DNA of 24,080 nt. Origin: Acidobacteriota bacterium. Its GTDB lineage: Bacteria > Acidobacteriota > UBA4820 > DSQY01. Positions 7,472 to 14,934 of the stretch are shown here, one piece after another. The stretch's first letter is position 1. Each line of letters begins with the position of its first letter. The DNA lies in NCBI GenBank assembly GCA_021814355.1, contig JAKAIJ010000008.1:1-24080 (forward strand), read 5' to 3'. A program made the translations under genes and the position numbers. The notes under the pieces were generated by a model. It was given only the letters and a program-made list of their open reading frames with translations, was not told where the DNA came from and made no database searches.

Positions 7472-7862
7472 TTAGAACCTGTTCACACTTGCAATCCCGT
7501 CACCATGCCCCCGGGCAAGCGAAGAGCCATGCGCGGGGCGGGCTGGCTATGAAGATTCAAGAAGCGGTCTCGCGCCAAGGCGCAAAGGGCGCCAAGAAGG
7601 ACAGTTCTTTGAGAAGAAAAATGCTCTTCTTTGCGTTCTTGGCGCCTTTGCGTGATCTGTTTTTCTTCTGTTTCTTTTGAACAGCAAAGAAGCGGTCTCG
7701 CGCCAAGTGCGCCAAGAAAAGCTCCCTCTTTCAGAAGGCAAGAGCTTGGTTTTCCCTTTGCGGCCTTTGCGGCTTTGCGCGACACGTTTTTCTCTTCGTT
7801 TCTCCTGCGCCTAGGACCGTTCTCAGGGCGCTCCTCCGGGCCTTTCTTTCCGCCGCCTCGCC
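7472..7862. repeat. Inverted, truncated copy 2 of the TIR element
   Basis: The left end (TTAG then AACCTGTTCACA, 7472-7487) matches the right end of copy 1, and bases up to about 7542 follow it closely. Bases 7710-7862 match copy 1 bases 1837-1988 almost exactly on the opposite strand. Antisense readings of both copies give the same peptide-like string (FAAFAALRDTFFSSFLLRLG). The far terminal repeat expected after 7862 is missing, so this copy is truncated or fused to other sequence. Between the two matching blocks it holds a fold-back: GGCGCCAAGAA 7588-7598 with TTCTTGGCGCC 7636-7646. It also repeats the module AAGCGGTCTCGCGCCAAG at about 7563 and 7690. It fills almost the whole gap between two genes. 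Confidence 0.8.
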
Positions 7863-7886
7863 CGTCCGCCGGGGCGGCTCCTGGTG

Positions 7887-7895
7887 TGCTAAGAT
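7887..7895 (+). promoter_or_regulatory. Extended -10 promoter for the 7918 membrane-protein operon
   Basis: TGCTAAGAT fits the extended -10 TG-n-TAnnnT. Initiation near 7902 would leave about 16 bases, with GGAGGGAG just before ATG 7918. This argues against the earlier ATG at 7894, which overlaps the -10. It lies about 25 bases past the broken end of repeat copy 2. Confidence 0.45.
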
Positions 7896-7917
7896 GAGCC
7901 GGCGGCGGGAGGGAGTG

Positions 7918-8889
7918 ATGAACCCCATCCAGATGTTCACGCGGGGCTTCAAGACGGGCGTCTCGAACCTCGGCATGGTCTGGCTCTACCTCGGCGTCCT
8001 CGTGGCCATGGGCCTGCTCATGGTGGCCCCGATCGTGGTCTTCCTGATGATCATGGGCTTCGGGGCGGTGAGCAGCCCCGGCGGCGCCCTCGAGAGCCTC
8101 GCGGACCACTGGGCGCTCTACGCCGGGGGGACCCTCTTCATGCTGGCCTGGCTCACGATCGTCTTTCTGGGCTACTTCTACTTCGAGGCGGGGCTGCGCG
8201 GCCTCGTCGCGCGCGCGCACCGCCAGGCGCCCGAGGACGACTTCTCCTTACGGCCCCGCTTCGGCTCCGCCGAGGGCTTCCGGGTCTTCCGGTTCGACGC
8301 CTGGCTCGAGGAGGCGCGGTGCCACGGTTGGCGGGTCACCGTCCTGGCCACCGTCTACGCCGCGGTGGCCACCCTCGCCCTCGCCGTGGTCCTGATCCCC
8401 GCCGTCTACGGCTTCCTCCAGTTCATGAACGGCGACCGCGGGACCGTCGTCTGGGTGTGCGCGGCGCTCACGATCCTCCTCTTCCTCCTCTTCGTGCTCG
8501 CCGGGATCGCGATCTCGCTCCACTACCAGTGCGCCGTGACCTGGGCGGTCCTCAACCGCTCGGGGTGGCGCGAGGCGGTGCGCGCGGCGACGGCGCTCAT
8601 CCGCGCCCGCCCGCTCGAGTTCCTGGCGCTCTTCGGCCTCTCCCTCGCGGGGGGGATGGTGCTGGCCGCGGCCTTCACCCTCCTCTCTATGCCCCTGGTG
8701 GTTCTCTCGGTTATTCCCGGCCTGGCGCTCCTCCTGCTCCCCGTCCGGCTCCTGCTCACCCTCTGCCAGTACTGGTTCCAGGGGCTCCTGCAGGTGACGG
8801 TCATGGGGGCCTACACGGCCTACTGCGCGCCCTTGCCCGCCGCGGCTCCTGCCACCGCGGCGCCGGTCTCCCCAGAACCCATCGGATGA
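7918..8889 (+). CDS. Multi-pass inner-membrane protein, unknown function
   Basis: This is a 323-residue integral membrane protein with about six hydrophobic segments. Examples are WLYLGVLVAMGLLMVAPIVV near the N-terminus, LFMLAWLTIVFLGYFYFEAG, a pair in the middle (TVYAAVATLALAVVLIPAVY and AALTILLFLLFVLAGIAISL), and two near the end. A charged loop with HRQAPEDDFSLRPRF lies between the second and third groups. The C-terminus is Ala/Pro-rich. It looks like the loosely defined bacterial families of 6-TM proteins with a GLRGL-type amphipathic segment, but I do not recognise a named family or a catalytic motif. ATG 7918 is preferred for its GGAGG 5 bases upstream. The stop is one base before the ATG of the helicase-nuclease gene, so the two are probably co-translated. 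That linkage does not reveal a function. Confidence 0.8.
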   Translation: MNPIQMFTRGFKTGVSNLGMVWLYLGVLVAMGLLMVAPIVVFLMIMGFGAVSSPGGALESLADHWALYAGGTLFMLAWLTIVFLGYFYFEAGLRGLVARAHRQAPEDDFSLRPRFGSAEGFRVFRFDAWLEEARCHGWRVTVLATVYAAVATLALAVVLIPAVYGFLQFMNGDRGTVVWVCAALTILLFLLFVLAGIAISLHYQCAVTWAVLNRSGWREAVRAATALIRARPLEFLALFGLSLAGGMVLAAAFTLLSMPLVVLSVIPGLALLLLPVRLLLTLCQYWFQGLLQVTVMGAYTAYCAPLPAAAPATAAPVSPEPIG

Positions 8890-8890
8890 C

Positions 8891-11794
8891 ATGCCCCGCC
8901 GTGAGCCCCCCGCGCGGTTCCTGGACGCGCCCGAGCGGGATCCGGACCTCGGGCCCGCTGTCCGGGCCCGCTTCGACCTCGCGCCCGGCGACGCGGCGCT
9001 CGGGCCTCTCCCGCCCCTGCTCCACCCGGACCTCCGCCGGGCGCTGGCGCGGGAGGGGCTGGCCGAGCTCTACAGCCACCAGGTCCGCGGCCTCCAGCTC
9101 CTGGCCGAACGGCGCGACCTGCTCCTGAGCACCCCAACCGCCAGCGGCAAGAGCCTCGTCTACCAGCTTCACGCCCTGGACGCCTGGCTGAAGGACCCCG
9201 CGGCGAAGTCCCTCTTCATCTACCCCTACAAGGCCCTCGCCCAGGACCAGTGCGGGAAAATCGCCGGGCTCGCGGCCCGGCTCGGCTTCCCAGAGTTCCG
9301 CGCCGCCATCTACGACGGTGACACGCCCGCCGCGGAGCGCAGGAAGCTCCAGAAGGCGCCGCCGCAGGTCTTGCTCACCAACCCCGACATGCTCCACCTG
9401 GCGTTCCTCGCCTACGCCGAGAACTGGATCCCCTTCTACCGGCGGCTCGCGCTGGTGGTGCTCGACGAGGCCCACGTCTACCGGGGGATCTTCGGCGCCC
9501 ACACCCACCACGTCCTCTGGCGGCTCCAGCGGGTCCTGGCGCGCGCCGGCGCGGACCCCCGCTGGGTGGCCACCTCCGCCACCCTCTCGGGAGGGGACGC
9601 CTTCTTTTGCGCCCTTACGGGGCGCGAGGCGGCCTGCGTGGCGGAGAGCGGCGCCCCCCGCCCCGGGCGGAGGCTCTTCCTCCTGGAGCCCGCCGCCAGC
9701 CCCTACACCCTCGCCTGCGACTTGGTAGACCGGCTGCTGCGGGAAGGGGCACGCACCCTCTGCTTCACGAAGGCGCGGAAGGTGACCGAGCTCCTCTATT
9801 CGTGGCTCTGCCGGCGCGACCGGGCCTACCGCCGCACCGTCTCCTCCTACCGCGCCGGCTTCCTGCCCTCGGAGCGGCGCCGCATCGAGCAGGGCTTCTT
9901 CGAGGGGACCCTCGCGGGGGTCATTTCCACCTCGGCCATGGAGGTGGGAATTGACGTGGGCGGCCTGGACGCCTGCGTCCTGGTGGGGTACCCGGGGTCG
10001 CTCATCTCGCTCCACCAGCGGATGGGGCGCGTGGGCCGCGGCGGCCGGGAGGCGGACATCTTCCTCGTGGCCATGCCCGACGCCCTCGACCAGTACTTCG
10101 TCCAGCACCCCGAGACCCTCCTGGACCGCCCCCTGGAGGAGATCGTCCTCGACCCGGACAACCCCGCGATCCTCGAGCCCCACCTCAAGTGCGCCGCCCG
10201 GGAGGAGCCCCTGGAGGACGCCGCCTTTCCCCCGGGGACGACGGCGCGGCGCGTTCTCGACCTCCTCGACCGGAAGGGGGAGCTGGTGCTGGACGCCGAA
10301 GGGGTGCGCTGGCACACCTTGCGCCGCAACCCTCACCGCGGGGTGAACCTGAGAACGATGGGGGAGAGCTACGCCATCGTCACCGCCGCCGGGAAGGCCA
10401 TCGGCGCCATTGACGCCGTGCGGGTCTTCCGGGAGTGCCACGCCGGCGCCATCTACCTCCACCAGGGGCAGAGCTACGAGGTGGCAAGCCTCTCAGAGAG
10501 GGACCGGCGGGTGGTGGTGAGGGCCGTGGCCGCGGACCACTACACCGAAGTGCGGGGCGACAAGGAGACCGAGGTGCTGGAGGTGCTCGAGCGGCGGGAG
10601 GTGGGCCCGGCGGCCCTCTTCCTCGGCCGCCTGAAGGTGACCGAGTTCATCCGCTCCTACGTCAAGAAGCGGATGAGCGGGGGCGAGGTGACCGGGGAAT
10701 ACCCTCTCGACGCGCCCCCCGTGACCTTCGAGACAGAAGGGTTCTGGATTGCCCTCCCGCCGGCCGCGGCCGAGCTCGCCGCTGATCGGGGACTCCACGT
10801 GATGGGCGGCATCCACGCCCTCGAGCACGCGCTCATCGGAATCTTCCCCCTGGCTGCCCTCGCGGACCGCTGGGACCTGGGCGGGATCTCCTACCCGCAC
10901 CACCCCCAGGTGGGAGGGCCCGCGGTCTTCGTCTACGACGGCTACCCCGGCGGGGTGGGGCTGAGCCGAAAGGGCTACGCGCGGTTCGAAACGCTCCTTG
11001 CGGCCACGGCCCGCCTGGTGCGCGACTGCCCCTGCGGGTCCGGGTGCCCCGGCTGCGTCCAGTCGCCCAAGTGCGGGAACGGCAACCGTCCCCTCGACAA
11101 GGCCGCCGCCGCGCTCTTCGCCGAGGTGCTGGAGGGGGGCGTGCCGGTGGCCCCGGTCCGGGCGGGGGAGCTCCGCTCCGCCCCCGCGCCCGCGGCGCCG
11201 ACCCCCGCGCGGGCCAAGCCGGGTCGCCTCGTCTTCGACCTCGAGACCCAGCGGCTCGCGGAGGAGGTCGGGGGGTGGGGCAACGTCCACCGCCTGGGGC
11301 TGGCGCTCGCCGTCTGCTGGGACCTCGACCGCGACGCGTGGCGGGTCTACCGCGAGACGGACGCCGCGGCACTCGTGGACGACCTGCTGGAGGCCGAGGC
11401 GGTCGTGGGGTTCAACATCCGCCGGTTCGACTTCGAGGTGCTCCGCCCCTACACCCGCCGGAACCTCGCCGCCGTCCGGGCGGTGGACATGCTGGACCTC
11501 CTCAAGGAGCGGCTAGGATTCCGGGTCTCCCTGGCGTCCCTCGCGGAAGCCAACTTCGGAGAAACCAAGAGCGCCGACGGCCTCCAATCCGTGCGCTGGG
11601 TGCGGGAGGGGCGGATGGACCTGGTGGAGGAGTACTGCCGCAAGGACGTGGAGCTGACGGGGCGCCTCTACCGCAAGGGGATCGAGGAGGGGCACGTGCT
11701 CTTCCGCAGCAAGCGGGGGGAGCTCCTTCGGGTCGCGGTGAACGGGTGGGTGCGGCGCGAGCGGGCCGTGGACTCGCCCCCGGTGGGTCCGTGA
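8891..11794 (+). CDS. DEAH-box helicase fused to DEDDy 3'-5' exonuclease (MrfA-MrfB-like fusion)
   Basis: This 967-residue protein joins two enzymes. Residues 1-735 are an MrfA/YprA-type superfamily 2 helicase: Walker A TPTASGKS at 81-88, DEAH at 192-195, SAT at 229-231, and motif VI QRMGRVGRG at 376-384. A C-terminal zinc module (DUF1998/MZB type) has C713, C715, C719, C722 and C728. After an Ala/Pro linker (about 752-775), residues 780-950 form a ribonuclease-H-like exonuclease: D783 and E785 in VFDLETQ, N842 and D847 in GFNIRRFD, and Y915 with D919 in EYCRKD. These are the four DEDDy metal ligands. In Bacillus subtilis MrfA (helicase) and MrfB (exonuclease) are separate products of one operon acting in repair of mitomycin C damage. 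The fusion implies the same pathway, which is inferred here. Start ATG 8891 is one base after the upstream stop. Confidence 0.93.
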   Translation: MPRREPPARFLDAPERDPDLGPAVRARFDLAPGDAALGPLPPLLHPDLRRALAREGLAELYSHQVRGLQLLAERRDLLLSTPTASGKSLVYQLHALDAWLKDPAAKSLFIYPYKALAQDQCGKIAGLAARLGFPEFRAAIYDGDTPAAERRKLQKAPPQVLLTNPDMLHLAFLAYAENWIPFYRRLALVVLDEAHVYRGIFGAHTHHVLWRLQRVLARAGADPRWVATSATLSGGDAFFCALTGREAACVAESGAPRPGRRLFLLEPAASPYTLACDLVDRLLREGARTLCFTKARKVTELLYSWLCRRDRAYRRTVSSYRAGFLPSERRRIEQGFFEGTLAGVISTSAMEVGIDVGGLDACVLVGYPGSLISLHQRMGRVGRGGREADIFLVAMPDALDQYFVQHPETLLDRPLEEIVLDPDNPAILEPHLKCAAREEPLEDAAFPPGTTARRVLDLLDRKGELVLDAEGVRWHTLRRNPHRGVNLRTMGESYAIVTAAGKAIGAIDAVRVFRECHAGAIYLHQGQSYEVASLSERDRRVVVRAVAADHYTEVRGDKETEVLEVLERREVGPAALFLGRLKVTEFIRSYVKKRMSGGEVTGEYPLDAPPVTFETEGFWIALPPAAAELAADRGLHVMGGIHALEHALIGIFPLAALADRWDLGGISYPHHPQVGGPAVFVYDGYPGGVGLSRKGYARFETLLAATARLVRDCPCGSGCPGCVQSPKCGNGNRPLDKAAAALFAEVLEGGVPVAPVRAGELRSAPAPAAPTPARAKPGRLVFDLETQRLAEEVGGWGNVHRLGLALAVCWDLDRDAWRVYRETDAAALVDDLLEAEAVVGFNIRRFDFEVLRPYTRRNLAAVRAVDMLDLLKERLGFRVSLASLAEANFGETKSADGLQSVRWVREGRMDLVEEYCRKDVELTGRLYRKGIEEGHVLFRSKRGELLRVAVNGWVRRERAVDSPPVGP

Positions 11795-11885
11795 CGGGCC
11801 CCCGACGGGTGTTCTCGACGCCGCAGCGCTGGACGCCGCAGGGTCTTCCGAGGGAAAATAAACAGCCCTGAAGGGCGGTTCCAGC

Positions 11886-14540
11886 ATGACGCAGGACGAG
11901 GCGAGACGAGAGCTTTTCCGGTTGATGGCCGAGAACGCTGGGGAGGAGATCTACCTCGCGCGTCCCGACGGCTCCTTCGCCTACGTCAACGCCGCCGCGG
12001 CGTGCAGCCTCGGGTACACGGTGGACGAACTCCTCGCCCTCGGCGTCCCCGGCATCACGCCGGACCATTCCGCCGAGGAGTTCCGCCGCCGCTTCGAGGC
12101 GCTGAAAGCGGGGCCGACCCCCCCCTTCGAGACCGTCCACGTGGCGAGGGACGGCCGGCGCGTCGTCAAGGAGATCAAGCCGGTCTACGCGGCGATCGGG
12201 AGTGGGGAGTACCTCCTCGGCCTCGGCCGAAGCCTCACCGAGCCGCGTCCGGCCGACGCGCACGAGCGCCGGTTCCGGCTGATGATCGAGAACATCCACG
12301 ACGTCCTCGTGATCCTGGGGCGCGACGGAACGATTCTCTACGAGAGTCCTTCAGTGGAACGCGTGCTGGGCCTAGCCCCCGAGGAGCGGGTGGGCCACAA
12401 CGCCTTCGAACTGGTGCATCCCGAGGACCGCCCGGCCCTCATGGCCTTCTTCAAGGAGACCGTCGCGATCCCGGGGCCCATCCCCTCCTTCGGGTTCCGG
12501 TTCCTCCACCGCGACGGGCGGTACCGCCACCTCGAAGGGTCGGGGAGCAACCTCTTGGACGATCCGGCGGTGGGCGGAATCCTCGTGACCCTGCGGGACG
12601 CGAGCGAGCGGGTCGCCGCGGAGGAGACCCTGCGGCAGGCCATGGCCCGCGAGGAGGCCGAGCGGAAGAAGCTCGAGGCCATCCTCTCCGCCGTGGGGGA
12701 CGGCATCTCCATCCAGGACCCGGACTACCGCGTGCTCTACCAGAACGAGTCCCACCGGCGGCTCATCGGTGACCACATGGGCGAGTTCTGCTACCAGGGC
12801 TACGAGCGCCGGGAGAACGTGTGCCCGGGGTGTCCCTTGGCGCTCGCGTTCGCCGACGGCAAGGTCCACACCGTGGAGCGCCACGCGGGGGAGGACTCTC
12901 ACGTGGAGATCACCGCATCGGTGGTCCGGGACGCGGCGGGAGTTCCCCTGTACGGCGTCGAGGTGGTGCGCGACATTGGCGCGCGGTTCCGCGCGGAGCG
13001 CGCGCTTGCCCGGTCCGAGCGAATGCACCGCGTCCTCTTCGAGCGCAACCTGGCCGGGGTCTTCCGGACCACTCCCTCGGGGGAGATCGTCGCGTGCAAC
13101 GACGCCATGGCGCGCATCTTCGGCTACGGTGACGCCGCCGCCCTGAAGGCCGCCGGGAGCATGGTGCCCTTCTATCCGGACCCCGCCGACCGCGAGGTCC
13201 TCCGGGAGCGGCTCGCCCTCCACGGTGCGCTCACCAACGTCGAGGTGAAGATGCTGCGGCGCGACGGGGGCGACGTCTGGGCCCTCGTCAATGCCGCCCT
13301 GGTCCGGGGCGAGGACGGCGCCGACTACGTGGAGGGAACGGTGCTCGACATCACGGCCATGAAACGGGCCGAGGAGGAGCGCCGGCATATGCAGGACCAG
13401 CTCCAGCACACCCAGAAGCTCGAGAGCATGGGGGTGCTCGCGGGGGGCATCGCCCACGACTTCAACAACCTCCTCGTGGGGGTCCTGGGCAACGCCGACC
13501 TGGCGCTCATGGACCCGGCGCTCCCACTGCCGGCCCGCCACCGCCTAGAGGAGATTCGCACCTCGGCCCTGCGGGCCTCGGAGTTGACCCAGCAGATGCT
13601 CGCCTACTCGGGAAAGGCCCACAGGGTGGTGAAGGCCGTGGACCTCAACCGGCTGGTGGAGGAGATCGCCGCCCTGCTCGAGGCGTCCATCTCGAAGAAG
13701 GCGGCGCTACGGTTCACCTTCGCGCCGGACCTTCCCGCCGTGGAGGCCGACCCGAGCCAGCTCCGGCAGGTGGTGATGAACCTCATCACCAACGCGTCCG
13801 AGGCGCTCGGCGAACAGAACGGCATCATCTCCATCGGCACCGCGCCGGTGACCATCGCCCCGGCGGACCTCGCCGACGCTCTGGGGACCGATCCATCTCC
13901 CGCGGGCCCCTGCGTCTGTCTCAGCGTGTCGGACACGGGCCGTGGAATGAGCGAGGCCACCCGGGCCCGGATTTTCGACCCCTTCTTCAGCACCAAGGTG
14001 GCCGGCCGGGGCTTGGGGCTCGCCGTGGTTCTGGGAATCGTGAGGTCCAGCGGCGGGGCCATCCGCCTCTTCAGCGAGCCGGATCGCGGAACCCGCTTCG
14101 AAATCTACTTCCCGGCGAGTGCACGAACGGCGGAGCCGGAGGCTCCGGAACCCAGAGTCGCCGAGCGGGGGCGCAGCGCCACGGTGCTCGTGGTGGACGA
14201 CGAGGAGGCGGTCCGCGACGTGGAGGTGGCCATCCTCGAAGGGCTCGGCTACACGGTGATCCCGGCGGCGGACGGCCGGGAGGCGCTCGCCGCCTTCCGG
14301 TCCGGGGCCCGCGCCATTGACGCGGCCCTCGTGGACATGAACATGCCCGGGATGAGCGGCGCCGAGGTGGTGGCGGCGCTCCGGAGGGACCACCCGGCGG
14401 TGAAGCTCCTTCTGGTCTCCGGCTTCGGAGAGGCCGAGGTCCGGGTCCACTTCTCCGAGGGGGCCCTCGACGGCTTTATCCGCAAGCCCTTCCGCCGCGC
14501 CGACCTGGTCGTGGCGCTCGAGAGGGCCCTGGACAGATAG
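11886..14540 (+). CDS. Hybrid sensor histidine kinase: four PAS-like domains, HisKA, HATPase, receiver
   Basis: This 884-residue protein has no transmembrane segment, so it is a cytoplasmic sensor. PAS-like domains span about 5-120, 125-245, 255-375 and 380-500. The third holds CYQGYERRENVCPGCPL, a spaced Cys motif known in some PAS_4-type domains that may sense redox state or bind a metal. The HisKA segment has the phospho-acceptor H524 in GGIAHDFNNLL. The ATPase domain has N636 in NLITNASEAL, then DTGRGM and GRGLGL. The C-terminal receiver has D771-D772, phospho-site D817 and K867. It could pass phosphate to a separate phosphotransfer protein or act within itself; no dedicated output gene is adjacent. 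The nearest regulator is the orphan at 2282-2995, too far away to assign. The start at ATG 11886 has GGGCGG upstream. It stands alone, 91 bases after the helicase gene. Confidence 0.93.
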   Translation: MTQDEARRELFRLMAENAGEEIYLARPDGSFAYVNAAAACSLGYTVDELLALGVPGITPDHSAEEFRRRFEALKAGPTPPFETVHVARDGRRVVKEIKPVYAAIGSGEYLLGLGRSLTEPRPADAHERRFRLMIENIHDVLVILGRDGTILYESPSVERVLGLAPEERVGHNAFELVHPEDRPALMAFFKETVAIPGPIPSFGFRFLHRDGRYRHLEGSGSNLLDDPAVGGILVTLRDASERVAAEETLRQAMAREEAERKKLEAILSAVGDGISIQDPDYRVLYQNESHRRLIGDHMGEFCYQGYERRENVCPGCPLALAFADGKVHTVERHAGEDSHVEITASVVRDAAGVPLYGVEVVRDIGARFRAERALARSERMHRVLFERNLAGVFRTTPSGEIVACNDAMARIFGYGDAAALKAAGSMVPFYPDPADREVLRERLALHGALTNVEVKMLRRDGGDVWALVNAALVRGEDGADYVEGTVLDITAMKRAEEERRHMQDQLQHTQKLESMGVLAGGIAHDFNNLLVGVLGNADLALMDPALPLPARHRLEEIRTSALRASELTQQMLAYSGKAHRVVKAVDLNRLVEEIAALLEASISKKAALRFTFAPDLPAVEADPSQLRQVVMNLITNASEALGEQNGIISIGTAPVTIAPADLADALGTDPSPAGPCVCLSVSDTGRGMSEATRARIFDPFFSTKVAGRGLGLAVVLGIVRSSGGAIRLFSEPDRGTRFEIYFPASARTAEPEAPEPRVAERGRSATVLVVDDEEAVRDVEVAILEGLGYTVIPAADGREALAAFRSGARAIDAALVDMNMPGMSGAEVVAALRRDHPAVKLLLVSGFGEAEVRVHFSEGALDGFIRKPFRRADLVVALERALDR

Positions 14541-14545
14541 CCCCG

Positions 14546-14934
14546 CTCATACCAATCGGATATCCGTCATGGAGGAATCGCCTTCGCGAGCGAAGCGAGG
14601 GAAGGCGGCGTTCCGCGCGGATCGGGCCTAGGGCAAGGAAGGCGAGCGGGGCGGGGCCGAGTCGTACTGGGATGTACGTCGAGCGCCCCGCACCGCGAAG
14701 CCTGACATAGCAGGAGGCCCGAGACTCGCGGCGCGATGAGGTAGGTGGGGGGAGGCGGCAGGAGCAAGGGGAGGCTGGAGCGCCCGAAGGGCAGGGGCTC
14801 GCGAGGCCGGTTCGGAGAAGGATTCTTCCAAGGCAAACCCGAGCCCAAATCCTTCGACGAGACGGCTGCGAGCCCCGGAAGGTGCGAAGCACTCTCCAGC
14901 CTCAGCGTCTACTTTTGATCGCAACTTGGTATCA
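14546..14934. repeat. Gene-less repeat-like element with short inverted ends
   Basis: The region between the kinase stop (14540) and the next convergent gene begins TCATACCAA (from about 14547) and ends TTGGTATCA (14926-14934). These are inverted repeats with one mismatch. The interior lacks a convincing gene: open frames have no Shine-Dalgarno site and no recognisable domain. Bases about 14573-14625 resemble 1768-1820 of the TIR element, sharing GGAATCGC, GAGCGAAGCG and GCGGCGT in the same order. The last bases, TCA on the plus strand, form the stop codon of the minus-strand gene at 14932. It is probably a dispersed intergenic element; whether it is the same class as the 1682 element is uncertain. 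Confidence 0.5.

Noticed and set aside
7472..7862. Repeated palindromic modules as a CRISPR array or attachment site
   Set aside because: Module spacing is irregular, there are only two or three copies, no cas or integrase gene is near, and the whole segment matches another element elsewhere in the window.
8801..10462. 553-codon minus-strand open frame over the helicase
   Set aside because: Antisense to the helicase motifs; composition is typical of a shadow frame.
11795..11885. GCCCTGAAGGGC as a terminator after the helicase
   Set aside because: The stem is only five pairs with a two-base loop and no U-tract, and it sits right before the next gene's ribosome site.
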